DNA of 64,000 nucleotides from Linyphia triangularis (lineage: Eukaryota > Arthropoda > Arachnida > Araneae > Linyphiidae): assembly GCA_963978545.1 (NCBI GenBank), contig OZ021723.1:48872569-48936568 (forward strand), given 5' to 3'. This document shows, in pieces, positions 1 through 12,945 of this stretch. A program made the translations under genes and the position numbers. How positions within the stretch are numbered: the first letter of the stretch is position 1; the number at the start of each line of letters is the position of its first letter. The notes beneath the pieces were generated by a model, which did not search any database, was not told where the DNA came from, and saw nothing but the letters and a program-made list of their open reading frames with translations.

Positions 1-430
1 CCAATCGTACCTAGATTTAAGGTCCGATTCACATGATTGAGCATGATTATTGCTGTTAAATTTATTTATCAACTCCTGGACAGCCTAAGTCCAAGTAGAA
101 AACAAATGTAGCGAATGACGGAAGGGGAAAAACCATCGATCAAACTGGAGGTTGAAAAATTATTTATGACCCGACGCACACTCTTAGAATTTAAAAGAAC
201 ACTTGTTTTCATTGTTGGTCAGATGATCGATCAACTTTTGGTGGGAATGATATATTTTTCGAATTGTTTTGCGTATGTGGAATTATGATTGATTTGAATA
301 TGAGTATGAATTATGCTCTTGGACACTCCTCTAGGAGGGTTTATAAATAAATTACTACGTGTTTTTAACGAGTCTTATGAGTATGTACAACACGCTGTTT
401 ATCGAAAAGAGAATCATTTGTCGTAAATAA
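1..430. promoter_or_regulatory. Candidate non-coding regulatory block
   Basis: This stretch is more mixed in composition than the following 2 kb and has no useful ORF. It contains clustered short words typical of developmental enhancers: ATCGATCA twice (near 136 and 227), TTATTTATGACC (about 160), and several GATTA/ATTA cores. These words are seen; a regulatory role is inference, because such motifs occur by chance in AT-rich DNA. It could equally be the decayed edge of a repeat. Confidence 0.2.
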
Positions 431-2789
431 ATTTTTTGCTGAAGATTATATTGACAGATGCCTCGATACATTAATAAATATATTTATATATTGGAAATAA
501 TTTCAGTATTCAGTAATTCAGTAAACTATAATTTGTGAGTGTATGTTATAAGAATTTGTGGACAACAAACCAATATGTGAATTCCACAAAACATTTTCAC
601 GTTAAATCATGCTATAACCTGGCACTTGATATTTTTTTGAATACCCAGAAAAATAATAATGCAAAAAGTTGCAATGGTATTTTAACTTCAATGTAATATT
701 TTTATTGCACTATATTATTTATTATCTATTTAAAAAAATGTCAAGTAAAATGTAAAATAAGTTTTTTAATTCAAGAAACGTGATAAACTAATATTTTTGA
801 AAACGATATCAAATAAACAAAAATAAATAAATAACATCAAAATATTAATAGGAGAACTTTTTGCCACATTTTTTGTCAATACTTAAAAAGTTAATTCCCA
901 ACTTATATTGATAAAGAATAAAATGAAATCGTTTAAATTTATTAAAATATATAGGAATTTAAGTGTATTTAATAAAGATCAAAACTTTCTCTAAAACTTG
1001 TGTTACTAAAGTACTGTTGTAAGTAAAATGTGAGTTTGTTTTGCAATGAAACCGCAGCATTAATATAAACTTTTACATTTTATACAACCTTTCTAATTAA
1101 TCATTTATTATCCCTTTACTTTAAAGGGATAAGTAAAATTTAATTTTGAATTTGCGATTTTTATTGTTTCTTATCCTAAGAGAAAAGTAACACTTATAAA
1201 ATCTATTCGACGTCTAAAAATTGAATAATTTTACAAGTAATTGGAGATTTAAATTAAATTTGCCACACAGCTTATTCTTTTGTGTCCAAATAAAGACAAA
1301 TAAGAATATTATTTTGTTTTTGTTTTATAATTGTAGTTTTGAAGAGAAAAAGTTTTTTTTTTAATCATGTATGTTTGGTATCGTATAGAAGCTAGAGATA
1401 AAAAAAAATCTAATATCTGTGTCATTTGAAATATTTTAAAACAAAACATTGAATTAACTGTCTTCAAATAAACATTTCCACGTTAATTTTAAAACTTACA
1501 GAATCTACATATTTATAAAACGAATCTTGCAGAAATTTGACATTCAATGAATCGCGACTTGCTTGCTAGGTACATTCTCCGTCACTTAACCATACCTTCG
1601 GCATATATTTGGATGAACAGACAAATAAATAAGCACACAAATAAGTTAAAAATCATATCAAAACCTATTTTAATGATAAGTAGGTAGAATGTCAGATGAA
1701 AAAACATAGAATGACTTTCTCAGATTAACAAGCAGATATTACCAGATAAATGGTAATATCTGCTAATATAATCTCTAATATAGGACAAATAGTTTGAATA
1801 ATTGAATAATATTTTTTTTTCCAGCTTTTACTACTAGTGGTGTTTATTAATTAATTTTTTGTAATATAATCACTGGCAAAAAAACTACATCCAAATCTGT
1901 TGTTAGGTTCCAGATAAATTTCATTTGGCAAATTGTTAAAATCGCTGTAATTGGGTGTGAAACATTCGGTCAAAGAGTAATAATCACTTCATATTTTTAA
2001 ATTTTTATTTTGTCAATTTTTCAAACAATTAATTATTTTTTTTAGTTTTATTTTACAAAATGAGTCTAATAACAAAATACTTAAGTCATGATAGTTTTAA
2101 CATGAAATATTTTTAGTACTATGTATTAATTGCCAATATAATTGTGTATTTGTTAACGTATTTTAATCTTAGTTAGAAATGAAATTGATTAAAATTATAT
2201 AAATAACAGTAAATATGATATATAATTAATTTATGCGATCTAAAATTTAAAAAGTAACAAATGACTAATTCATTAACAATTGCAGATAGAAAAAATATAT
2301 TTTTATGTTTCTATTTCAAATGATTATAATTTTCGGATTCAAATTTTTTTCAGAGTATTAAAATCAATAGGTTTATTTCATAAAGATTGTACAGAATTTA
2401 ATTTTAATCATAAATATTCATAGAGTGGTTGTTGAAGGTAAAATAATATGTCACATGTATCGGATAAACAAGCTTTTATGAATAGACATTCCAAAATGTA
2501 GTAGAAATACAACGAATATTGGACGATATATTTTAGTAAAAAAGTTACATTCTGATTCAATTCTCGGAGTCAGAATATGTTTTCTCACCTTATTTTTCAA
2601 ATCTTCCTTATACTTCAATATGTAAACGACAACTCTGAATTTGCTGCAAGGCAATTCTTCAATCCACTAAGGGAAGTTGACAAATTTATTGGCAGCATAT
2701 ATTTCGCCGAAAGGCGAATGCGAGTAAGTTTAACTGGAAATAAATATTTAGTAGTAAGGATTAAGGCAAACAAATGCAGAAAAAAATAC
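431..2789. other. AT-rich non-coding DNA
   Basis: Low-complexity AT-rich sequence with many A and T runs. The short ORFs here (for example 2451-2654 minus and 2577-2792 plus) have no recognisable domains and read as chance. One compact hairpin at 1731-1764 is listed separately. I see no gene. Confidence 0.6.
1731..1764. repeat. Perfect 14-bp-arm hairpin
   Basis: AGCAGATATTACCA at 1731-1744 is followed by a 6-nt spacer (GATAAA) and its exact reverse complement at 1751-1764. A perfect 14-bp stem with a tight loop stands out in this AT-rich context. No flanking target duplication is evident, so it may be a tiny foldback remnant or a chance structure. Confidence 0.75.
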
Positions 2790-4476
2790 TAGGGGTGACC
2801 GGGGCTGGTTGAAACAGAGCAGGTTGAAATAACCGCATTTAAAAATCTGATTATATAAGTTGTAATTTTTCTTTCATAGAGGGAAATTCAGAAACATTAA
2901 ACCTGCATTATTTGTACAGGAAGAACGTTTTTGTCAATAGCTCTGTATTTTAAAAGGAAAAAACTGTTTTTAAGAAGGCTGAGTTTATTTTTAAAGCTTC
3001 ATAAGATATGGAATTTTGTGCAGAATAGACTAGTCAAAGTTTTAAATGTATTGTGTTTATAGTGCATGGTTATGACTTGCTATTCACCTGTTCTGAAAAG
3101 CACACGTGCACAGCTACTGGTACTTAGCACAGTATTTAGTTAAAATGATGGATTGGAGCGGTTTGAAACAAAAGGGACGGTGTTGGTTGAAACAGAGTTT
3201 CCTTCCCTCTATGTGCCCTTTATCAAGACTTATACCCCAAGTGAGGTTAGAAAAATGGTATACCAATATGTAACAAGAAACAATGTGATTGTTCTTTCAC
3301 CATGGGCCGTTGCTGAAGCTGTAGGAAATGATTGCTTTACAGGATATCTAAAATGGCTCAATAATTGGTTTATTAGACTCCTCAAGCAACTAGTTCAGCT
3401 CGAGCTACTTGCTTTAACCAGCAGGATGCCAAATTGCTTTTCGAACATTATTTTCGTGTCTTAAAAATACATAATTTTTAAGCTGCTAACATATACATCA
3501 TAGGCAAGACAGAAATAATTATTCCATCGCCCCAACAGGATTATTACTAAAAAAAGGTTTCAAGCAAGTAGGATCTAACCTCAGCCGAGATTGGGACTCA
3601 AGTGACTGTCACTATAGCTATTTCAGTACCATCGATATTCATGCTTCCTAGGGTTATGTTCTGAGATCATTTTATTTTAAGTGGTCTCCCAGGATGTGTA
3701 GGGTTAGCCAATCCTTCAGGTTGGATGAAAGACACCGACTTTATTGTATTTTTGAAACACTTCATTTTAATCATGTGGCGAACATAAAAGAAACATGTTT
3801 TAGTGATTCTAGATAATCATGAATCCCACCTTTTTATCACTATCACAGATTTGTGCAGAAAAATTGTATTGTTTTCTTGAGCTTTTTATCACATTTCTCA
3901 CACAAACTTCAGTCCCTCAATCGAGGTGATTTTGGAGGCCTAAAAAGCGTATTAATACCGTATGTGACAATTGTATAAAAGAAAATTAAAGCAAGCTTAT
4001 GAGTATATTCGATATTATTAGTGTACGAATGCATTTTTTCTTATAAAGCAGCCAACAAAGCATTGTTCATATTAATTATAGCGAGGTAATTATGTTTATG
4101 ATTGTCAAATAATTACATTGAAAATAGTCAAATAGTTATGTTTTTAATAAAATAAATAGGTTTATAGTAGTCAAGTAATTACGTTTGCAGTATTCAAATA
4201 ATTATGTTTTAAAGTTTCACAGTGTGTGTTTCAACCTGCTCCAGCGAGTGTTTCAACCAACCTCTTACTCAAGGTCGGTTGAAACATACGTCAAGGTTCC
4301 TAAGACATGTGTTTAAAATACCTTACACCTCTAAATATTGTATATTATAATTCAGTGTAATAACTAAACTTGTAATCTACCAATACCACTAAAGTTAAGT
4401 TTTTAGTGCTATATGCTTACGAGGAAAAAAAAAATGTAAATTTGAAAAGTGTTTTAACCAGCCCCCGTCTCCTCTA
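2790..4476 (+). mobile_element. Decayed pogo-like DNA transposon
   Basis: The element spans about 2792-4474 and is flanked on both sides by TA (2790-2791 and 4475-4476), the target duplication of Tc1/mariner/pogo transposons. The left end GGGGTGACCGGGGCTGGTT matches the reverse complement of the right end (GAGGAGACGGGGGCTGGTT) with a few mismatches. Extra copies of GGTTGAAAC lie just inside both ends (about 2808, 2822, 3186, 4269, and inverted near 4230 and 4250), which look like subterminal transposase-binding sites. The internal coding remnant (3584-3978) matches the pogo/Tigger DDE domain. Length about 1.7 kb is near that of pogo-type elements. It is clearly dead. GC-rich ends in AT-rich surroundings also support an insertion. 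Confidence 0.85.
3584..3978 (+). pseudogene. pogo/Tigger-type transposase remnant (DDE_1 superfamily)
   Basis: From 3584 one frame reads an IGTQVTVTIAIS-type block, then GLANPSGWMKDTDFIVFLKHF, then VLVILDNHESHL, interrupted by stops (for example after RVMF and before KKHVLV). These blocks are characteristic of pogo/Tigger/jerky transposases. The Asp of LDNH (codon 3812-3814) is the second catalytic residue. A frameshift then leads to HISHT in one frame and SHKLQSLNRGDFG in another; the family normally has HKLQPLD here, and the expected catalytic Asp is Asn (AAT 3919-3921). No N-terminal CENP-B-like DNA-binding domain could be read from the sequence upstream. At least two stops plus one frameshift make this non-functional. 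It belongs to the 2792-4474 element. Confidence 0.82.
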
Positions 4477-5652
4477 CTTTTTTCGATTCGTAAAAAATAT
4501 TCAATAAGTTGTACATTTTTTCTACTCAATTAAAAGCAGACTCAAATTACAAAGATTAGAGGTTTTTATTTACGGTTTTGTGAAAGATTTTATCAAAAAT
4601 ATGAAAGCTTCAGTTTTGTTGATAAGTATGATGGATAATTTGAATGTCATTATTAAATAAACTTTATAATTCAAAGTTTTATAATGCACAAGAGAACATG
4701 TGTTTATAGGGTACAAAATATTTTTAATTCAGTTGAACAGTTATGTAAGGTATCAAAGAAGTAATAATAAACTGCATAATAAGCATAACAACATTCATCT
4801 CCTTTGACGCTAATTCTTTAGCCAAATGTATTAATTCAACAAGAGTTAAAAATTTCGTTACTTTAGTGTACCATTCAGAATATTCATTAGATTTTATAGA
4901 AAATTGCTTAAAATTGATAGTCAAATTTTCATAATATATGTTTATTCACAGTTACTTTATAATATTCAATGGAGTATTTTCAATTCCCTTCATTGGATTT
5001 CAATTTAAAGATAATTTTACCGTATGTTATGCACGCAACTTTTTTTTCAATTTTTCATCAATACTCGTAGGTTATTAATCTAATTGTATTCAATGTCAAT
5101 AAAGAATGCATATTTTATGTAAAAATAAAAGTTTATTTGTGTTTAGCATATTGATTTAGTAGTCATTTTAAAGGCGCATCGGCAGGTTGAACAAATATCA
5201 TTCCATAAATAAGGTGTGAGGACAAGACTCTTGAAGATCTAGTATATTTAAATCTGTTAAAATTTACTATCTCTTCGCAATGATGAATTAAAATTTGTGA
5301 ATAAAATTTGACGTTTTAAATAACGGAATTTGACTTCATTTTTTAAAATGTAATGCTATAAACATAAAATTTCAAGAAAATAAAAGACTCATCTAAGAAT
5401 TTTACTTTTGTAAATACAGTTGTAATTTCTGATAAAACCAAGGGAAATTATGTAAAAAGAATGCAGTGAAACTATTATTCATTGTTCTAGTTTATAAATC
5501 CTGTATTTAATCAATATATTCCTCATGTTTTATTAAAGAGAGAATAATTAAATCATTAAAACTCTTGATTGAATTATTTCAAATTGATTATTCGAACGAA
5601 GAAAATAATTTTTTTTCTTGTATTGCATTTTGTAAAGTTTCATTATAGACTC
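4477..5652. other. AT-rich non-coding DNA
   Basis: No gene, no clear repeat. The 66-codon minus ORF at 4724-4924 has no recognisable motif and is probably chance. Confidence 0.55.
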
Positions 5653-6230
5653 TTAAGGGGAGCTGATACCCACAATTTTTTAAATAATCAATTTTGGGTT
5701 TATTATTGTTAATCAAAATTTAAATTCTATCCTTTAAAAGGATACCTCATTTGTAATAATACCTGAAATAAAAGTATTTTTAATAATTTTTTTGAAGACA
5801 AACTACTAGTGTAAGTAAAGTTTTCTCTAAGATACTTTTTTCTCAAAACTACATTTTTCAAGTTTCATATGTACCTTTTTCTCAGAAACTGTGCAAACTA
5901 TCTTCCTGAAATTTTTACCGCATATTATTTTTATGTATTTATGTATACTGAAGTGAGATTTTGTTTTTATTTTAGAAATTATTTTTCTTTTTGGCTTTTT
6001 GCGACAAAAAGCATATGATTTTTAACAAATTTGAGTGATTTCTATGAAAATTCCTTTAAAAAAAAAGGTAAATGAATCACAGTCAAAACCTAACTTCAGT
6101 AGACTAACAAGTGTCTGCTAAATGCACAGAAAAACAAATTTGGCTTCTATATCAAACACTTTTTGAGAAAAAGGTACATGAAATATGCCAAATTAACATT
6201 ACAAGTATAAAGGATACCATCTCCCCTTAA
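5653..6230. mobile_element. TTAA-flanked MITE, about 570 bp
   Basis: The ends are TTAA|GGGGAGCTGATACCC (5653 onward) and, inverted at the right, TTAA|GGGGAGATGGTATCC (ending 6230). TTAA duplicated at both ends is the hallmark of piggyBac-like (also Kolobok) insertion. Inside there is an inverted partial match: CATGTACCTTTTTCTCA-like words near 5870 and their inverse near 6165. No ORF of useful size is present, so it is non-autonomous. A second element with similar termini (TTAAGGG..GTCC.GTACC) sits at 12946-13656. Confidence 0.75.
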
Positions 6231-7159
6231 ATTTCAATAATGTTTTAGGTTTTATCAATAAATAAATTAGTTAGAAATTTAGTGACAATAATATTGTGGA
6301 TTGAAAATATAAAGCTATAAATATTTTTTGTTATAATACAATGACATTAAGTTAAATTCGTCTAAATTTCATCATTTTTAAATAATTTAACTTAATGAAT
6401 TTCATGGATTAATTTGATTTATCAAGTATTGCATTTAACTAAGCATTTAAGCTACTTTTTGAAATTTCAAAACAAAATGTTTTTCAAGATCGATCGCACA
6501 GAAAAAATATTTAAATGCTGTCAATGAATTTTTTTTATTCTGCTTTGATATTTTTATTCTATAAATTTAAATGCATTTTGAAAAAGTCATGGTAAAACAC
6601 AATACTGAATTTATACTTAATTACTTTTGTCGATGTTTATAAATGTACGACTTTGTATTTTGAACAATTGTTAATTTAATTGAGTTAGTTTTAATTGTAT
6701 ATTTTAGTCAACATTCCAATTTAGTTTTTTAATAGAAAAAACATATTAAAAATTCCCTACTTCTTTTTAAAAATGTTTACTTTAGTTCAAATGTATGAAT
6801 ATATGTGTATAACTATCAACTTCACAAATAGAAAAAATGTATTTCACTGTAAACTGTATGCACTTCATTATATATTTCACATGATTCATAACCACAAAAC
6901 AAATAAAAAAAACTAAATGATTAAAAAAATACATAGTTTGAAATAATTAATTTATATTAATTTACGACTTTCAAAAAAAATTGAATGAAGTATATCAACA
7001 CATAGTTATATGAAAGTATGTATTTATACGATGTCAAAACCAAAGTTTGACTGATGTTAATTAACTTTCTCCTTCTATTTTAGGCAGACTAAAATCCATT
7101 TGCCTCCAAATAAAATAAGAAAAGAAATAAAAAGAATAACATCCATTGAAAAAGAAAAT
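6231..7159. other. AT-rich non-coding DNA
   Basis: Homopolymer-rich AT sequence without ORFs or recognisable repeats. Confidence 0.55.
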
Positions 7160-7400
7160 GGAGAGGAAAGTCAAAGTTCCATTATTCCATTTTTCTAACG
7201 GATTTTGATGAAAACCCTTAGCCTAGCTAGACCATCCCTTTTAGTGGTCAAAAGTGACCTTGGCTTCCACCTGCGTGCCTTAAATACCTACGTTTCCATG
7301 GAAACCACCCTTCGTGAGCAACCACCATCGTTGAAAGAAAAGATTTCCTCTTGCACCACCTGCTAAGATGTTCTATAAATATTGAATACCTCTTCTGTTT
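7160..7400. promoter_or_regulatory. GC-richer island with an X-box-like palindrome
   Basis: Base composition shifts abruptly to mixed GC over roughly 240 bp without an ORF. At 7292-7305 the 14-bp perfect palindrome GTTTCCATGGAAAC matches the palindromic form of the RFX-family X-box. CACCTG (E-box) at about 7268 is close by. The palindrome is seen; RFX binding and a regulatory role are inferred. It could also be a remnant of an older repeat. Confidence 0.3.
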
Positions 7401-8959
7401 CCAGGATTTTGGAGAGGGGAAGAAAAATTAGGAGTAAAAAAAAATATGCTATTTTGATTCCTATTTTTGGTCTTTGATATCCCTTAGTCGGGAATTTCTT
7501 TATTCGAAGCTAGGGGGAAATGTTACCTTTTTTTTTTTTTATTGTATTCGCTTATCTTGTTAAATACTTTTGAATTATCTAAATAACCCGTGCCAAGTAT
7601 TACTTGTTTACGATACTGCAATTTTTTTTTTACAAAGGCATTTAAAATAATTTTTGTAAAAAAATTACTTAAAAAGCTTAATTTTTTATGGTATGAAGGA
7701 TAAATAGTGTTAATTTTTTAAACACTAAATTACTTGAGATAATATAGAATTATTTATATGAATGAATAAGTTTTTCTTAATTTAATTGGAGAAATGGGAT
7801 AAGTTAAATGTATCAGATTTAGGTAAATGTCTATGTTGTTTTGAAATACTTTTTTAAATAGTATTTAATATTAAACTATTATTAATTTAATTCTCAATCT
7901 GAAGAGCATTTTAAATATATTTCTACCACATTTAGTGTAATATCTATTTCCATTCCTTACAACCTTCAATTATTAGTTTATTTTGAATTCTCTGTAAAAA
8001 TCCTGACCGCAGCTTTATTTTAATTTAAATCAGTTACAAAAACCTTATGAGTTGAGTACATTTCCTTAAATCTGTTGTACGCTATGCACAAGAACAAGAA
8101 CTTTATTGTATTATTTTATGCGAATTAGTAGCCTCTTGAGTGACATTTGAATATTTGTTAACACACCTTTGCCTATCAAAGTAAAAAAAGTATCAGAGAA
8201 CAAATTCATCCTTTTTTGTCAAGGATTAATAACTAAATTATCATATATAAGGGCAGTGTAAATTAATGAAATGAGATGATATTCAAATTAGACTTAATTT
8301 TTTTTTTTTTTTTTTTTTTGCGAATGCATTAGTAGATAGTTGTAGGCCTCGTGTAAAGATTGAAAGTTAAAGTATACAATTTTATTAGTGTTTACTATAT
8401 CAAAATAAATATATTGATGTGGTTAATTTGAGGATATAAAATACATTTTAAATTATTTTTTCATAATTAAGGTAATTTTTTGATAAATTATTAATATAAA
8501 TTTATACAAACTCTTTAAATAATTCCTTTGTGTAATTTCTTAAATTTTTAAGAAAAAAAAAATCCTCTAAAAATATTTATTTCGAACATTTGCACTTTCT
8601 GACACCTAAATATAATTTGTTAAGTTAATGCTTTGGTATCAACTGTATAAGTTGCATCAAAGAACAATCAATTTTACATTATAACTAATAGTATTTTCCA
8701 ATAATTAGATATCATGAGATTATTATAATTTCAAAGCGTATATCGTACCTATCTCTTAAGTTTCAGAAATATTCTGAAATGCAATTTGCATAGATACTTA
8801 TTTTATCTATTTCTTACGATTTATCTTAAAATCTCAATTCACAACACCCTTACAATTCATTTTAGAAAGAAAAATCCAACATTGTGTTAGCTCTTATAGA
8901 AATCCAGCACATTTTGTTAAGCGAGGTATTTAGAAAATAAGGTTTATGCAACGTAAACC
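7401..8959. other. AT-rich non-coding DNA with poly(T)
   Basis: No gene seen. It contains a 22-nt T run at 8298-8319 and several shorter A/T runs. Confidence 0.55.
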
Positions 8960-9650
8960 TCTTCTTTTTCAAGTAGGTCTTAAAATACGTGACGATTCTT
9001 TCGTAATGGTGGCATTTTAGCTTTTACAGTCTCGTAAATAGGTCCATTTCATAGCTGATGGCCTTACTTCTTAACTCTGTTTAAAGAAAATTCAATTACT
9101 TGCCAAGGGGATTGTTGGAACAATGTTTTTAACTTTTATAGTGTGTTTTATGGACGTTTTAAAATAAGTCCTGTGGATTGGGAGAGCTTTGTTTTCGGAA
9201 GAACGGGTTTTATTTGCTAAGTACTTTTATAGCCGGTAATGCAGTTGGATTTCGTTCCGAAATCGATGTACATGCTTTTCGTCGTTGAAATAAGTAATCG
9301 GATTAGAATCGATGTGTGAACTGGAGTTGTAACTTGCAAGTTTTTTTTTGGCATTTAGATATTATCCAGTCTACCTTTGGTAAACTTTTTGTTGACGACC
9401 AAAGTTCGAACTTCAGGGCCTTCATGGAGGTCCGGATTGACTTATACCAGTGCCCTGATTTTTCCGTGAAATGCTTTAACTGCTAGGTCAAATAGACATC
9501 CATCGAATCGACCGTTTCACGGAACTAAGGGAATCCGTTTGGAAAACTTTTTGTCTTTCCAACCATTGACGGGATAGTACGCCAATAATTTCCGTCCGGA
9601 ATGCTTTTCCGTTGAGATGCTTGAAATGTCAAAAGTACCTTATGTTAAGA
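8960..9650. other. ORF-free island of higher GC
   Basis: About 700 bp with many CpG-containing words (TTCCGTCCGGAATG, GAATCGACCGTTTCACGG, CGTTCCGAAATCGATG), markedly different from both flanks. I cannot read a protein in any frame and see no terminal repeats. It might be conserved regulatory DNA or an old unclassified repeat. Composition is the only evidence. Confidence 0.3.
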
Positions 9651-11974
9651 TATGATTGTAATACAAAGAGTGTTTTGATTATTGAAAGCTTAACTAAATA
9701 TGACATATATGTTTTTTCTGTATAATACTTTAATCTAAATGTGGCATTTTTTATAGCTTAGATAAAGTTATACTTCAAATAAGTCAAGTACAATAGTCTC
9801 TATTAAAAGCAATTGAATTTTTTTTTATATTAAGTCATTAAATATTTTTTAACTAATTATTCAAAATGGCTAACTATCTTTTATGAAATGTTCGTAGTCA
9901 TTAGAGTCTATTATAAGACAAAGAAATATTCAAAAAGTTTGAAATTTAATTAAAAAAGGAATATCTATTATTTTTATTATGCTTAATAAATTTTTTTCCC
10001 ATAAAAAATTCCGCTATTTATATGAATTGTATTCGATATGACATCTCAAAGTTATTCATAATGAAGGACCTGAAAATTGAATACTATTAAATTAGCAAAG
10101 TTATGATTAGTTATTACTTATTGTTTGTAAACTTATCCTAATGTGTAGTCATGAGGTTTTAACTTTTTATGTTTTGTTAAGTGTGTGTTTTTAATTAAAG
10201 GGTTTTATATTCGTTCCCTACACCTACGCATACTTTCGGACTCTTTAAGTGTTTGGTCATTGACAATAAAAAAAATTTTAAACTCACCAGAATAACCTAT
10301 AAAATTAAGACATTGCTCAGAAAAAAGTTTTTTGTTTGCTTCTTATCCTATCAAACAATTCATTCAGGTAAATTTTACCCTTTTACATTATTCTTCAATC
10401 ATTTATTATTTAATTATTAGTAATACTTAACTAGATTACTGCAAAATTAAATACTGTTACTTTGAAGTAATTGAAATATGCATCTGAAAATGAAAACATA
10501 ACTTAATAATTTAAGCAACTAAGTTTTCTTTATGAAAAGAACTAATATTAATGGTATGTTATTATTTAACAATGATTCTCTTACTTACAATAAAAGTATA
10601 ATATAACAATTATACCCTTGCTTACAACAAAGGTATAGTACGACAAATAAACAATTTTAAGTTTTAAGAAAGGTACATTTCCATTTATTCTTTACCTGTT
10701 CCACCAATTCCATGCACAAAGACTTTTTATGTAGTAAAACACAATTATAATGTGCTATTACAAACGTTACAAAGGGAAATTATTCTGGATATCATTGGTT
10801 TAAAAGCAGTGAACTTTATATAAATGAAAATATTGATTTAATTTAGTTAGACTCAGATACTCTTGACATTTTTTTTGGCATTCTTACTGATAGAATTTAC
10901 TAAGAAAATATTTATCTAAATTCTTTTCACGTTGGTTCTCAAAACGCTCACAAATTCAATAAAAATTTCATTAGATTGTCTTGAATTATCTAGAAATTAG
11001 TTTTTCGAATGCAGAATGTAACAGAAATGAGACTTTAGTTACAAAAAAAAAAAACTTTTTTTATTTTATTTACGTGAGAAGAATTCGAATTTTTTTAAGG
11101 AGTTTGAGAATGGAACTGAAGAGATATGATTAGAATTGAGTTTTTCCAATCTGATAAATCTCTAGGTTAAAGTTAGTGTTTTTATTGTATTAGATCTAAA
11201 AATAACAGATGATGTATTTCCTGACAATAATGAAAATTGGAAAGTTATTGCACTTAACTAAATAGGAGCTAATTCAAATAATACTGTTAGTGTAAATATT
11301 TCAGTTTTGGAGGAATTATTATTCGATAAAGTATACCTCCACATGGAAAAAAACAAAACAAAAAAACAACAAAAAAAACCCCGATTATTTATCTAATTTT
11401 ACGTTAAAAATTCAAAATGAATACCTATATTTCAGAAATTTTCAAACAACGTATACTAAAACTTGCAGATATGTGAGTAGTGAAATTCTTCAAAGGTATT
11501 TCTTTGAGCCTCTTTAAATTTCTCATGGCTTTCTGTGCTATTGGGTATATCATTATTTTCTAAGTTTAACTAGGTATACGAATATTTTAAATGAAAAACG
11601 CATAATTATAGAATCGTAGTTTACACATTAAAAATAAAAATCAATTAAATATATCGTGTGAGGTATCGTTAAATATGTATGATCTTTAGAAAGTTACTGA
11701 ATATATGAACTTTTAAAAACGTTAATGACGTACATATGATTTCATCTTGTACTCAGATAACAAACAATTATTGCACATTTATCATGGGACAGTTATATAT
11801 CATAGAGCTCTTATTAAATTGTTAGTCCCAAAACAATTTTCTTAACAAAAAAAGTTCAAAATAAAAGTTACCACTTTATAAAAACACAAAGTCTCGGATA
11901 TCAAATTAACTAATAATATCCAGAAAAATAACATTGAGATGTTGATTGTTTTAAAGTAGACAATTTTAGAGTAC
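9651..11974. other. AT-rich non-coding DNA
   Basis: No gene or clear element. A short purine/AC-rich run lies at 11345-11381. Confidence 0.55.
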
Positions 11975-12170
11975 ACAGCGTGCGTCGAACTGTTCAGTTT
12001 CTAAAATTAGGCACCCATTCCATCAAACTTTAGCAAATTGTTCATAAACGATTTAAAGCAAAATAATTTAATGTGTAAGGCTTGTATTGAACTGGTCAAT
12101 TGATGAAATAAGGCATCCATTTGACTTGAAAATTCAGCAAATTATTCATAAATAATTAGAGCAAATGATT
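11975..12170 (+). repeat. Diverged tandem duplication, unit about 100 bp
   Basis: Two adjacent copies share the order TCGAACTGTTCAGTTTCTAAAATTAGGCACCCATT..CAGCAAATTRTTCATAAA (first about 11984-12065, second about 12084-12165). Shared words include AAATTAGGCACCCAT versus AAATAAGGCATCCAT and AGCAAATTGTTCATAAA versus AGCAAATTATTCATAAA. It is a single local duplication with moderate divergence and no coding content. Confidence 0.65.
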
Positions 12171-12779
12171 GTTTGACAACAATAACTGACAGTTAATTGA
12201 AAGAAAAATTATTTTTAATTAATATAAAAAAATAAAATTCCTAAGATTAGCAAATTTATATTATTTCCTTTTGCAGAATTATTTCTTATTCAGTATTAAG
12301 ATTCTTTTTTTACTATTAAATAATAGTTTTTAGTTAAAGTATGGGATTAAAGGGATTTGGGCTAATTATTCAATCTAATATACATTTCACCGAAAAATTT
12401 ATATTTCTATACAGAAAGTATAAATATTTCGAGACAAAATATCGCATTGTTTTGTTAACGTATTTTACATTCCAATAAAAAAACTTAATAGGTTCTTGGA
12501 TTAAATTTAAATAGCCAAACATTTTTGTTTATAAATAACCCAGAACAACGATGGAACCTGAATTCAAATATGGCATTAGTTTTTGCCTATCAGCTTGAAT
12601 TTCTAAGATATAACATTTTAGTGAAATATGCATTACACTATTTTAAGTTAAATCCGGGGATCAAATATAAAACTAAACACAGTATTTTTATTAATAAATG
12701 ATGCAATATTATTATATATAAAGATAGAGGGAAAAGTTATCGATGAAACTAACTATAATCATTAAACATTTCTGAAGTG
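12171..12779. other. AT-rich non-coding DNA
   Basis: No gene seen; this lies just downstream (in minus-strand sense) of the broken gene at 12780-14826. Confidence 0.5.
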
Positions 12780-12945
12780 TCTTTTCCGGAACATTTTTCA
12801 ATGTATTTTGGAATAGTCTCTTTTTGAGCTCTAGCAGTGATCTGCCATCATGTGCGTATCTCATCTTCCTTGGTAGCGGTCCTCCTTAGTTTTAAAATGC
12901 TAGTGAAATCTTTTTATTTTATTCCTCACTGGTGTCTCCTAAACG

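Noticed and set aside
3153..3464. 103-codon plus ORF inside the pogo-like element
   Set aside because: Its frame does not match the readable pogo catalytic blocks downstream and no CENP-B-type DNA-binding domain can be seen, so I did not call it as part of the transposase.
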